NCBI GenBank assembly: GCA_949298925.1
Contig: CASFYE010000052.1
Span: 1 to 42,738, forward strand
Origin: an uncultured Bacillota bacterium
Lineage (GTDB): Bacteria; Bacillota; Clostridia; Christensenellales; UBA1242
Direction: 5' to 3'
Length of the DNA stretch: 42,738 nt
The translations under genes and the position numbers were made by a program. The notes beneath the pieces are model-generated. The model made no database searches and had not been told where the DNA came from. It saw nothing but the letters and a program-made list of their open reading frames with translations. Positions 1 through 7,380 of this stretch are shown here, one piece after another (the stretch's first letter is position 1; every line of letters begins with the position of its first letter).

Positions 1-29
1 GTCAAGAGCGCATCCCACCGTCTCCGCCA
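1..29 (+). other. Degenerate tRNA-Ser-like 3' end
   Basis: The stretch ends in CGTCTCC, then G, then CCA at about 18-29. That is the acceptor 3' strand, discriminator G and CCA expected of a bacterial tRNA-Ser. The preceding bases do not give a normal TTCRANY T-loop, so this is more likely a decayed or duplicated tRNA piece than the end of a working gene. The 5' part would lie outside the window. Truncated tRNA copies also sit beside tRNA-Glu and tRNA-Arg further on, which supports this reading. Confidence 0.35.
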
Positions 30-118
30 AAGCCGTCGCGGTGTGATTGGAGCCTGTCGGCTCCTGTCAAATAGTCATTTGACCGAACCCACGTTTTGTG
101 GCTACGACCGAACCAAGA
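16..118. repeat. Multi-hairpin repeat island 1
   Basis: A GC-rich run of short inverted repeats in an otherwise AT-rich intergenic region. Seen directly: GGAGCC/GGCTCC at 49-64, GTCAAAT/ATTTGAC at 66-83 and CCAC/GTGG at 89-101. The AGTCATTTGAC core at 73-83 followed by AACC recurs at 16694-16710 in the tRNA-Glu repeat island. No coding frame is convincing here. Confidence 0.6.
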
Positions 119-232
119 GGCGTGCGTGGATAAAAATGTTACAGATGTAAAAATTAGATAAAGTGTAAAAGTTTCTGTTGGTTTTGTTAATTAAATTATT
201 ATTTAAAACATAATATCAATTTGTTTAAGTGT

Positions 233-262
233 TTGATTTTTTTGTTGGGTGTATGATATAAT
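233..262 (+). promoter_or_regulatory. Promoter of valS
   Basis: TTGATT at 233-238 and TATAAT at 257-262 are separated by 18 nt and are followed by a short leader with AAGGAG at 273-278. The leader is too short for a T-box and no T-box motif is visible upstream, so valS here lacks the T-box control common in Bacillota synthetase genes. Confidence 0.65.
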
Positions 263-283
263 TAGTTCGTTTAAGGAGTCGCT

Positions 284-2890
284 ATGGAGAAAAGTTATTC
301 ACCTGAATTGTTCGAGACACAGATTTATCAAAAATGGCTTAATAATAATTACTTCACAACAAAGCCAGATGGAAGGGAACATTACAGTATTGTTATGCCA
401 CCACCAAATGTAACCGGCAAAGCACATATTGGGCACGCACTCGACAACACTATGCAAGACATTTTGATTAGAACAAAAAGAATGCAGGGTTTTAACACCC
501 TTTGGGTGCCAGGCACTGATCATGCTGCAATAGCAACTGAGCAAGTTTTGGTGAAAGATTTAAAAAGCAAAGGGCTGGATAAGGAAACAGTTGGAAGAGA
601 GGAGTTTTTAAAATTAGGTTGGCAATGGTATGACAAATATGCGAATGTCATATGTGATCAGTTAAAAAAACTTGGAATTTCATGTGATTGGTCGAGACAA
701 GCTTTTACAATGGATGAAAATCTTAATAGAGCGGTCAGGCATGTGTTTTGTCAATATTACAATGAGGGGCTCATTTATAAAGGGAAAAGGGTGGTAAATT
801 ATTGCCCAAGTTGCAAAACGACAATTTCTGATAATGAAAATGTGCATATTGATCAATCAACGTTTTTGTGGTACATAAAATACCCATTTGCTGATGGAAA
901 TGGAAGCGTGGTTGTTGCTACAACAAGACCAGAGACGATTTTTGGAGACACGGCAGTTGCAGTAAACCCAAACGACAGGCGTTTTGCTGATAAAATTGGT
1001 AAGGATTTGATTTTGCCACTTGTAAACAAAAAAATTAAACTCATTGCAGATGATTATTGCGATATGAAGTTTGGAACGGGAGCGGTTAAAATTACTCCAG
1101 CGCACGATCCAAATGATTATGAAATAGGATTGAGGCATAATCTCGAAGTTGTCAATTGCATTGACGATGACGGCAAACTTACAGAAAGCGCTGGTGCGTT
1201 TGCAGGACTCGACAGAATTGAAGCAAGGGGCGCTATTGAAAAAGCTTTGGCTGATGGCGGTTACTTGGTTAAAAAAGAAAAATACAAAAACCAAGTTGGG
1301 ACTTGTGAAAGATGTGGCTCGTTTACTGAACCAAGAATTTCAACTCAATGGTTTGTAAAGATGAAGGATCTAGTTAAACCGGCGATCGATGTTGTAAAAA
1401 AAGGTAGGTTAAATTTTCATCCTAAACGTTATGAAAAGACATATTTAAATTGGCTTGAAAACATACAAGATTGGTGCATTTCACGTCAAATCTGGTTAGG
1501 GCATAGAATACCAGTGTTTACATGCTTGAACGGACATACTTTTGCAACGGAAACTGATCCTCAAACTTGCCCTGTGTGTGGGGAAAAACATCTCGAACAA
1601 GACGAAGGTGTGCTTGACACATGGTTTTCTTCTGCACTTTGGCCTTTTTCCACTCTTGGCTACCCTGAAAAAACTGATGATTTGAAATACTATTATCCAA
1701 CATCAGCGCTCGTAACGGGATATGATATAATAACATTTTGGGTTTCTAAGATGGTCTTTTCGGGGCTTAAATTTATGGGCGATGTGCCATTTAAAGATGT
1801 TGTTATACATGGACTTGTCAGAGATATTCATGGGGTTAAGATGTCTAAACATTTGGGCAATGGAATTGACCCAATAGACATGATAAATAAATACGGCGCC
1901 GATGCGTTAAGATTGAGCCTTGTCAATGGCATGAGCACAGGGACAGATGTCAAATATGGGGAAGAAAAAGCGAAAGAAGCAAAGATATTCATCAATAAGC
2001 TTTACAATGCTAGCAAATTTGTTGTTCAAAATCTAAAAGATGTAAAAATTTGTTCAATCGAAACTCTTGATTTGAGAGAAAAAGACAAATGGATATTGTT
2101 GGAACTTGACAAACTGATCAAATCAGTAAATAAAAATATTGATAAGTATGCTTTTGGTGTTGCGACAAGCAATTTAATCGAATTTACTGTAAACAAGTTT
2201 TGTGATTGGTATATTGAACTTAGTAAAGTCGATTTGTATGGTGATGATTTAGAAAATAAAACAAAAACGCAAAATGTTTTGCTTTATGTTTTGGATGCTT
2301 TACTCAAATTGTTTCATCCTTTTATTCCTTTCGTTACTGAATATATTTACCAAGAATTGCCAGGCAGTCAAAAAACGATCATGCTTGCAGAATTTCCAAA
2401 AAACGTTCAGTCGAAAAGATTAAGAAACAATTTTGCTAGAACAATTGAGATTGTTAGATTGATAAGAAATGCTAGGGCGGAATTCAACGTTCCTGACAAT
2501 AAAAACGTTTCAATTTTCTTGCGCGTAAACAAAAAAGACAAGACAATTGAAGAAAACTTAAGTGAAATTGCAAAACTTGCTCATGGTGATGTTTGTAAGA
2601 TTGTGGAAAGTGAACCAAAAGAAAAGTGCTCAAAGATTATAAGCGGAGATGTAGAGATTATGCTTCCAATGGGGCAACTTGTTGACTCTCAAAAAGAAAA
2701 AGAACTCATGGAAAAAGAGATCGCAAGATTGAAGTTTGAAATAGAACGTTCTAAAAAAATGCTTTCCAACGAGGGCTTTGTCGCAAAAGCACCTGAAAAA
2801 CTAATAAATTCTGAAAAAGAAAAATTAGAAAACAATTTACAAAAACTCATAAAGATAGAAAATGAAATAAAAAATTTGCAAATTTTTTAA
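284..2890 (+). CDS. valS: Valine--tRNA ligase
   Basis: Class I aminoacyl-tRNA synthetase that charges tRNA-Val. The protein is 868 aa, at the lower end of the family range. It has the HIGH signature at residues 48-51 after PPPNVTGKA, the editing (CP1) domain with TTRPETIFGDTAV near 213, and KMSK at 519-522 in the GVKMSKHLGN context. CxxC pairs near 174, 339 and 428 suggest zinc sites. The C-terminal roughly 60 residues form the Lys/Glu-rich coiled-coil arm typical of ValRS. The start is set by AAGGAG 5 nt upstream. It is a single-gene unit with its own promoter and a hairpin terminator, in the cytoplasm. Identification is secure. Confidence 0.97.
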   Translation: MEKSYSPELFETQIYQKWLNNNYFTTKPDGREHYSIVMPPPNVTGKAHIGHALDNTMQDILIRTKRMQGFNTLWVPGTDHAAIATEQVLVKDLKSKGLDKETVGREEFLKLGWQWYDKYANVICDQLKKLGISCDWSRQAFTMDENLNRAVRHVFCQYYNEGLIYKGKRVVNYCPSCKTTISDNENVHIDQSTFLWYIKYPFADGNGSVVVATTRPETIFGDTAVAVNPNDRRFADKIGKDLILPLVNKKIKLIADDYCDMKFGTGAVKITPAHDPNDYEIGLRHNLEVVNCIDDDGKLTESAGAFAGLDRIEARGAIEKALADGGYLVKKEKYKNQVGTCERCGSFTEPRISTQWFVKMKDLVKPAIDVVKKGRLNFHPKRYEKTYLNWLENIQDWCISRQIWLGHRIPVFTCLNGHTFATETDPQTCPVCGEKHLEQDEGVLDTWFSSALWPFSTLGYPEKTDDLKYYYPTSALVTGYDIITFWVSKMVFSGLKFMGDVPFKDVVIHGLVRDIHGVKMSKHLGNGIDPIDMINKYGADALRLSLVNGMSTGTDVKYGEEKAKEAKIFINKLYNASKFVVQNLKDVKICSIETLDLREKDKWILLELDKLIKSVNKNIDKYAFGVATSNLIEFTVNKFCDWYIELSKVDLYGDDLENKTKTQNVLLYVLDALLKLFHPFIPFVTEYIYQELPGSQKTIMLAEFPKNVQSKRLRNNFARTIEIVRLIRNARAEFNVPDNKNVSIFLRVNKKDKTIEENLSEIAKLAHGDVCKIVESEPKEKCSKIISGDVEIMLPMGQLVDSQKEKELMEKEIARLKFEIERSKKMLSNEGFVAKAPEKLINSEKEKLENNLQKLIKIENEIKNLQIF

Positions 2891-2983
2891 TCAACAAGAT
2901 TTAAGAATTTAATCATTAAAAAATTTTTGAATTTAGAGAAAATGCTATTTTGTTTTAAAAAATCATTTAATTTTTATAAGCAT

Positions 2984-3014
2984 AAAAAAACTGCAATTTT
3001 GTGCAGTTTTTTTT
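2984..3014 (+). terminator. Terminator of valS
   Basis: ACTGCA and TGCAGT form a stem around ATTTTG, preceded by an A run and followed by eight T's. This is a classic intrinsic terminator about 95 nt after the valS stop. Confidence 0.8.
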
Positions 3015-3053
3015 AATTAAAATTTGATTAATAAATTTTAAATTTGATTATTT

Positions 3054-3081
3054 AAAAAAAGACCAAAATTGGTCTTTTTTT
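3054..3081 (-). terminator. Terminator of the pilin-like gene (bidirectional)
   Basis: AGACCAA/TTGGTCT stem with A7 on one side and T7 on the other. It lies directly after the stop of the minus-strand pilin-like gene and could also back up valS termination. Confidence 0.75.
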
Positions 3082-3086
3082 AAAAT

Positions 3087-3434
3087 TTAAGATACAGGAT
3101 TCGTTATTACTTGATTCTCACCCGAAGAGCTTACAAAGGCATCTATAATAATAGGAAGCAATTCGTTAAAGAATACTACTAACAAAATTGTTACTGCAAC
3201 AGCTATTATAGTTGTAATCAAACGCTTTTTTGCTTCATCACGTTTTGATTGATCTTCTGCGCGTGCGAGATTTATTCCTAAAACAACAGCATAAACAGCA
3301 CCAGCCGCTGCTGCAACAGCCATTATTGCGTAAAGCAAAGGATAAAGCACATTAAACAAGTTTGTTAACCATGTGTAATTTTCTGGCCATGTCGTATTGT
3401 TCCAACCACCAAGCAAAGAAATAAATTTAAACAT
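3087..3434 (-). CDS. VirB2/TrbC-like pilin subunit homologue
   Basis: A 115-aa membrane protein with a short N-terminal segment, then two hydrophobic helices (residues about 28-55 and 75-100) split by a charged loop rich in Arg, Lys, Asp and Glu. This is the layout of TrbC/VirB2 and the small pilin-like conjugal transfer proteins of Bacillota and Mollicutes. Such subunits normally build the type IV secretion pilus or channel. No other transfer genes are adjacent; the only other T4SS-like gene in the window is the coupling protein near 26.4 kb. The start at 3434 is preferred over an in-frame one at 3455 because GGAGG lies 5 nt upstream. It has its own terminator. The family call rests on topology and the Ala/Val-rich helix and is moderate. 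Confidence 0.6.
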   Translation of the reverse strand: MFKFISLLGGWNNTTWPENYTWLTNLFNVLYPLLYAIMAVAAAAGAVYAVVLGINLARAEDQSKRDEAKKRLITTIIAVAVTILLVVFFNELLPIIIDAFVSSSGENQVITNPVS

Positions 3435-3601
3435 AAAAACCTCCGTATTGTGCACAAATAGTTATGCACTCTTTTGTTTTTAATTTAATATTTGTAAAAA
3501 AGAAATTTATATTCAAATCTTTTTACATGACAATATTAGCATAAAAATTTTTTAATACCAAACGTTTTTACATTTTTTTTAAAAAAAATAAAAAATTTTT
3601 T

Positions 3602-3652
3602 TTGTAAAAAAAGCAAGGTAAAAAATTAAAAATGATTAATTAAACCTTGCTT
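3602..3652 (-). terminator. Inverted repeat, likely terminator of the 59-aa gene
   Basis: AAGCAAGGT at 3611-3619 pairs with ACCTTGCTT at 3644-3652 around a 24-nt AT-rich loop. Read on the minus strand it is followed by a T-run. It lies 80 nt after the stop of the Cys-rich peptide gene. Confidence 0.5.
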
Positions 3653-3731
3653 AAAACTTAATAAATTATTTATTTTTATTTTTCATATTTAAATCATTTT
3701 AAGATATTAAACACTCATTTTTTATTTTATG

Positions 3732-3911
3732 TTAAAAAAGTCGTCCAGAGCATTGACCAGGGCATGTGTTTGCACAGCCACAAGAATTATTGTTGTTTGA
3801 CAAGGCTAGCAAAAGTAGCAACAAAAAGTTTGTGTTGGTGTTAAGATTTGTGTCAGTTGCATTTGCGAATATTGACAACAGCAAAATTAGCAAGATGTCT
3901 TGAGAATTCAT
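3732..3911 (-). CDS. 59-aa Cys-rich small membrane protein (too short for usual callers)
   Basis: An unlisted small gene. It reads from ATG at 3911 to TAA at 3732 with a strong AAAGGAGGAG ribosome binding site 6 nt upstream. The product has a hydrophobic helix at residues 6-16, a Thr/Asn linker (ATDTNLNTNTN), a second Leu-run helix at 29-37, an Asn run, then a tail with four cysteines as CGC, then TC, then GQC (residues 44-54). The tail could bind metal or form disulfides. It is divergent from the ArsR gene, 174 bp apart, so ArsR could control it. A possible terminator follows. I recognise no family; function is unknown. Coding status rests on the ribosome site, the intact frame and the protein-like composition. 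Confidence 0.6.
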   Translation of the reverse strand: MNSQDILLILLLSIFANATDTNLNTNTNFLLLLLLALSNNNNSCGCANTCPGQCSGRLF

Positions 3912-4085
3912 TGGCTCCTCCTTTCAACATTTTTTAATTTAAAAAAGCAAAAATAGTCAAAATAATTTTTTGCAATTTTTCTTTTGTAAGTTACTATTGA
4001 ATATGTCCTGATTATTTCGCTTCAGGAGGAGCGTTACGACATTATATATGATTAATCTAACAAAATTGCCACACTAGGAGGAATT

Positions 4086-4421
4086 ATGGAAGAAAAATAT
4101 CTGATGCTCTCGGAGCGACGTAAGAGCGATATATTGAGCTTTTTGCCAAGCGATGCTGAGGTTTCGCGACTTGCAGATTATTTTCAAAACTTTTCTGATT
4201 TTACTCGGCTAAAAATCATTTCCTGTCTTTCTATTTGTGACATGTGTGTTGGGGATATTTCCACATTGCTAGGAGTCAATCAAACCACAGTTTCCCACCA
4301 GCTTAAAATCTTAAAAGATCAAGGGCTAGTTAGTTACAGGCGAGATGGAAAAATTTTGCTTTATTCTCTTACCGAAAGATCAGTGAATGATGTTATGATG
4401 TATGCCGTTGAATATTTATAA
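4086..4421 (+). CDS. ArsR/SmtB-family transcriptional regulator
   Basis: A 111-aa winged-helix repressor. The middle shows LADYFQNFSDFTRLKIISCL, then CDMCVGDIS at 51-59, which matches the ELCVCDL-type metal-sensing helix, and TTVSHQLKILKDQGLVSYRRDGK as recognition helix plus wing. Cysteines 47, 51 and 54 are candidate thiolate ligands for As(III)- or Cd/Pb-like sensing. The C-terminal helix lacks the His ligands of SmtB/CzrA-type sensors. The start has AGGAGG 6 nt upstream. Divergent to it is the Cys-rich small protein, a plausible target. No arsenite pump or metal ATPase is nearby, so the inducer is open. Confidence 0.88.
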   Translation: MEEKYLMLSERRKSDILSFLPSDAEVSRLADYFQNFSDFTRLKIISCLSICDMCVGDISTLLGVNQTTVSHQLKILKDQGLVSYRRDGKILLYSLTERSVNDVMMYAVEYL

Positions 4422-4426
4422 GAGCA

Positions 4427-4455
4427 TTGACTTTTTTTTTGTAATTTGTTAAAAT
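4427..4455 (+). promoter_or_regulatory. Promoter placing +1 at the start codon (4463)
   Basis: TTGACT at 4427-4432, 17-nt spacer, TAAAAT at 4450-4455. The ATG begins 7 nt after the last base of the -10 (6 nt between), so transcription should start at or next to the start codon. There is no ribosome binding site. One of several such arrangements in this window. Confidence 0.7.
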
Positions 4456-4462
4456 CTTAGTC

Positions 4463-4882
4463 ATGTCAAGTGTTTCATTTAAAATTCCAAAAGGTTACAT
4501 AAAGTTGCAAGAAAAATATGATCTTTCAAATGATCAAAATTTGCAATTTGTTTTTAATTTACTTTCACCAAACAAAACAATCATCTCTGTCTTTTTAGCA
4601 AAGGAGGAGTTGTTTGTTTATGACAAGATGATCAAAGATTATAAAAGCATTACACCAAACCTTGAATTGAAGAAAAAGTTTAACATAAAGATTGGAGAAA
4701 AAACGGCATCATTATATATAATTGGCAAAGACAGTTTCTTTGCGCAACTGTTTTTTCAGTTTGGCAACAAACTTTACAGTTTTGTTACTACATTAGAAAA
4801 GTTTGAACCTAGTTATGAAAAACTGAAAAAAGAAAATTTAGCTTTAGCAGATTTGGTGGGGTTTGTGAGGTTGTTAAAATGA
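4463..4882 (+). CDS. Conserved-looking hypothetical protein, 139 aa
   Basis: I do not recognise the family. The product is soluble, with alternating hydrophobic strands (VFNLLSPNKTIISVFLAKEELFVYDKM, read as strands and a helix near residues 30-56), no signal peptide and no obvious catalytic motif. Its stop overlaps the queH start by 4 nt (ATGA), so it is translationally coupled to queH and is the first gene of an operon with queH and a signal peptidase. The start has no ribosome binding site; the promoter position suggests a leaderless mRNA. Its role may relate to the operon partners but nothing in the sequence shows it. Confidence 0.8.
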   Translation: MSSVSFKIPKGYIKLQEKYDLSNDQNLQFVFNLLSPNKTIISVFLAKEELFVYDKMIKDYKSITPNLELKKKFNIKIGEKTASLYIIGKDSFFAQLFFQFGNKLYSFVTTLEKFEPSYEKLKKENLALADLVGFVRLLK

Positions 4883-5433
4883 AAAAACTTTTGTTACATT
4901 CTTGTTGTGGGCCATGTTCCACGCATGTTATTGAACAGCTTATAGGCAAATACGATTTGACAATTTTCTACTTTAATCCAAATATTTTTCCATTTGAAGA
5001 ATATCAAAAACGTTTGGCTGAACAAAAAAGATATGCTAAACTCAAGGGAGTCAACGTCATTGAAGGCGATTATGACGAAGAAAGCTTCTTAAACCTTGCA
5101 AAAGGACTTGAAGACGAGAGGGAAGGAGGCTATCGTTGTAAAATTTGCTTTCAAATTCGTTTGGGTGAAACGGCACGAGTGGCGAAAAAGCTTGGATTTG
5201 ACTTATTTGCAACAACTCTTTCGGTGAGCCCTTACAAAAACACTTTATTAATAAACAGTGTGGGAATGGAAGTTTCAAAAAAAGAAAGAATTGAATTTTT
5301 AGCTGAAAACTTTAAAAAGAAAGATGGCTATTTAAAAAGCATTCAACTTTCAAAACAGTTTGGTCTTTACAGACAAAATTACTGTGGTTGCAGATTTTCA
5401 AAAAAGGAGAGAGATGTTCGGCACGAAGTCTAG
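4879..5433 (+). CDS. queH: Epoxyqueuosine reductase QueH
   Basis: QueH (former DUF208) performs the last step of queuosine synthesis, reducing epoxyqueuosine in tRNA, and replaces QueG in many anaerobes. The 184-aa protein shows the family cysteines: HSCCGPCS with C9, C10 and C13, RCKIC with C87 and C90, and YCGC with C169 and C171; it also has FATTLSVSPYKN. These ligate an iron-sulfur cluster and a second iron. The start overlaps the preceding stop (ATGA), and its 3' end overlaps the signal peptidase start by 20 nt, so the three genes are co-translated. Identification is strong. Confidence 0.95.
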   Translation: MKKLLLHSCCGPCSTHVIEQLIGKYDLTIFYFNPNIFPFEEYQKRLAEQKRYAKLKGVNVIEGDYDEESFLNLAKGLEDEREGGYRCKICFQIRLGETARVAKKLGFDLFATTLSVSPYKNTLLINSVGMEVSKKERIEFLAENFKKKDGYLKSIQLSKQFGLYRQNYCGCRFSKKERDVRHEV

Positions 5434-6262
5434 AAAAGATATCAAAGGAGAGGAATTCATAGAGAGAAGCGTAAGAAAGTATCCAAAAGTGCTTTTCTGG
5501 ATTTTTTTGTTTTACTTTTTGATTTTTGCTTCATATATGATTTGGTATTTTTACTTTATTTCAACGCATACACTTTCAAGTGTCGACGGGATAAGCATGC
5601 AAAACACCTTGAATGCTAGTGCTATCGACTCAGATGATTGTTATGATTGGGTTTATGTAAACAACAATGATTTGCCTGAACAGTTTGATATAATAACCAT
5701 CTCAGCGACTCAATTTAACGAAAAAGGCGAGCTAAGCCATATTTCATTAATTAAACGTGCAATAGCTTTGGAAGGAGATCTCGTCACTATTAAAAAAGCC
5801 ACCGGAGAAGGTGAGGACGGTTTCTATCATGTTTATGTTCAAAGAGCGGGTGAATTGGCACCGACTAGGCTTGATGAAAATTACATTAAAAGCTATGAAG
5901 AGTGGTCAACGATGGCATCACACACTGAATGGCATTTAAACAACTTAGAAGCTGTTAAAATAGAATACGAACAAATGTTTTATCAAACTTTCTTAAAAGA
6001 AAAAGATGAAAATGTTGTGAGAATAGGAGACACTTGGTATTATAAAGTTCCTGAGAATTCGGTGTTCTATCTTGGAGACAACAGGGCACATTCTTCTGAT
6101 AGCCGTGTAAGAGGAGTCGCCAGCTTGAACGATGTGGAGGGAGTCGCCGAAATCATTTTAAAAGATGCAGAGCTTGCAACAGAATCGCAATTAATTTGGA
6201 TTAAAACCTCTTCAATATGTCAATATTATTGGAACGAGATAGAAAAGGTTTTTGCTAGATAA
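5414..6262 (+). CDS. lepB: Signal peptidase I
   Basis: Membrane-anchored Ser/Lys endopeptidase that removes signal peptides from secreted proteins. From ATG 5414 (GGAGAGAG just upstream) the protein is 282 aa. It has one membrane helix at about residues 25-52. Ser61 lies in DGISMQNTL (box B) and Lys114 in LIKRAIALEGD (box D), the catalytic dyad. Box E is FYLGDNRAHSSDSR near the C-terminus. An insert of about 60 residues between boxes D and E, rich in Glu and aromatic residues, makes it longer than the Bacillus SipS type. A longer in-frame start at 5360 lies deep inside queH and lacks a ribosome site, so I rejected it. Last gene of the queH operon. Confidence 0.93.
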   Translation: MFGTKSRKDIKGEEFIERSVRKYPKVLFWIFLFYFLIFASYMIWYFYFISTHTLSSVDGISMQNTLNASAIDSDDCYDWVYVNNNDLPEQFDIITISATQFNEKGELSHISLIKRAIALEGDLVTIKKATGEGEDGFYHVYVQRAGELAPTRLDENYIKSYEEWSTMASHTEWHLNNLEAVKIEYEQMFYQTFLKEKDENVVRIGDTWYYKVPENSVFYLGDNRAHSSDSRVRGVASLNDVEGVAEIILKDAELATESQLIWIKTSSICQYYWNEIEKVFAR

Positions 6263-6326
6263 GAGCAAAATCTGTCTGTTTTCTTGTAAAATGCATTAAA
6301 ATCGTTTTGTTAAAATGTCGATTTAT

Positions 6327-6343
6327 GCTAGTATTTTACTAGC
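6327..6343. promoter_or_regulatory. 7-bp palindrome over the HU promoter -10
   Basis: GCTAGTA, TTT, TACTAGC is a perfect inverted repeat. It overlaps a likely -10 (TAGTAT at 6329-6334, 16 nt after TTGTTA at 6307-6312). It could be an operator or a 5' mRNA hairpin. Confidence 0.4.
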
Positions 6344-6378
6344 ACAGAGATGCAAAATTTTAAAAAGGGAGAAAATTT

Positions 6379-6651
6379 ATGAACAAATCTGAATTTATCA
6401 AAGCTTTTGCTGAAAAAGCAAATTTCACTCAAAAGGATGCAGGAATTGCTTTTGAAGCCATGGTTGCAACAGTTGTTGATGCACTTAAAAAGGGTGACAA
6501 AATTGCAATCGCTGGTTTCGGCACTTATGAAATTAAAAAGAAACCTGCACGCACAGGAATCAATCCTATGACAAAACAAAAGGTTAAAATTGCTGCCGCA
6601 AAAGTTCCATCATTCAAATTCGGAAACAGTTTTAAAGCTATCTTCAATTAA
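6379..6651 (+). CDS. hup: HU-family DNA-binding protein
   Basis: A 90-aa nucleoid protein, the normal HU length. It starts MNKSEFIKAFAEKA, has the GFGTYEIKKKPARTG strand and DNA-binding arm with the conserved NP (INPMTKQ), and ends KVPSFKFGNSFK. HU dimers bend and compact DNA and assist replication and repair. AAGGGAGAAAA precedes the start. It is monocistronic, with a palindrome over the promoter and a strong terminator shared with the convergent rubrerythrin gene. Confidence 0.96.
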   Translation: MNKSEFIKAFAEKANFTQKDAGIAFEAMVATVVDALKKGDKIAIAGFGTYEIKKKPARTGINPMTKQKVKIAAAKVPSFKFGNSFKAIFN

Positions 6652-6679
6652 AAAAAAACCGCAATTTGCGGTTTTTTTT
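6651..6679. terminator. Bidirectional terminator between HU and rubrerythrin
   Basis: A8, CCGCAA, TTGCGG, T8: a symmetric intrinsic terminator serving the convergent HU and rubrerythrin genes. Confidence 0.85.
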
Positions 6680-7268
6680 AATTTTTTGGGAAATCAATTA
6701 TCACATAACCTTGTGGGTATTGACATAGTGGGCAAATTTTCCATGCTTCCTTCTTGGTTTCTTGGTGTCCACAATTTGAACATTCGTATTGCTTTGCAGT
6801 TTGGGATTTGTAAAGTGCATTTTTCTTGTATAACTGAGCCAAATATCCCAATTTTTCTGCATGCACTTTTTCTACTTGGGCAACTTTTAAAAAAGTTTTT
6901 TCTATTTCTAAAAAGCCTTCGTCTTTTGCAATTTTTGCAAAGGCAGGATAGATGTTTTCTCCTTCTGCTTCTTCTATTTGTGAGGCTGCTGCAAGTGACG
7001 AGCAAATTTCGGATTGTTTGAATGGAAAGCCTGCCTCGATGTTTACATTTCCATTTGATGATTTTGGCAAGTTGTCAATCATGTGCTGGTAAAACATCTT
7101 TGCATGCGCCATCTCGTTTTTCGCGAGCATCTTTAATATAGTTGAAATATAATTCATTTGATTTTTCTTCGCATCTTTTGCGATAAATTGATATCTTGCA
7201 CCATCTTGACATTCGGCAGCAAAGGCTCTCGCTAAGTTTTCTCTTGTTTTACTGTTACAAAACTCCAT
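6678..7268 (-). CDS. rbr: Rubrerythrin
   Basis: A 196-aa diiron peroxidase that removes hydrogen peroxide in anaerobes. The N-terminal four-helix bundle carries the iron-ligand motifs AAECQDGARY, KNEMAHAKMFYQHM, EEAEGENIYPAF and QVEKVHAEKL. The C-terminal rubredoxin-like knuckle has CSNC and CPLC near residues 160-180. The start at 7268 follows AAAGGAGGAATTTTT; an in-frame ATG 30 nt upstream has no ribosome site. Monocistronic and convergent with HU. Indicates an anaerobe coping with oxidative stress. Confidence 0.95.
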   Translation of the reverse strand: MEFCNSKTRENLARAFAAECQDGARYQFIAKDAKKNQMNYISTILKMLAKNEMAHAKMFYQHMIDNLPKSSNGNVNIEAGFPFKQSEICSSLAAASQIEEAEGENIYPAFAKIAKDEGFLEIEKTFLKVAQVEKVHAEKLGYLAQLYKKNALYKSQTAKQYECSNCGHQETKKEAWKICPLCQYPQGYVIIDFPKN

Positions 7269-7380
7269 AAAAATTCCTCCTTTTAAAATTATTGTCAACA
7301 GTTTCTCGTTTTAAACATTTGCATTTTTCATAAAAAACGTGTTAAACTTTTAACAAGGGGTTATCCCATTAGGAGAAAGT

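Noticed and set aside
120-283. T-box riboswitch for valS
   Set aside because: The promoter is about 20 nt before the start codon, and no T-box sequence or terminator/antiterminator pair is visible.
4049-4078. Nine-codon leader peptide ahead of arsR
   Set aside because: The ribosome-like AGGAGG is about 20 nt from its ATG, too far, and nothing suggests attenuation.
4463-4882. Alternative genetic code with TGA as Trp (Mollicute-like)
   Set aside because: TGA ends genes at sensible places, such as the ATGA overlaps at 4880 and 21087, and Trp is encoded by TGG.
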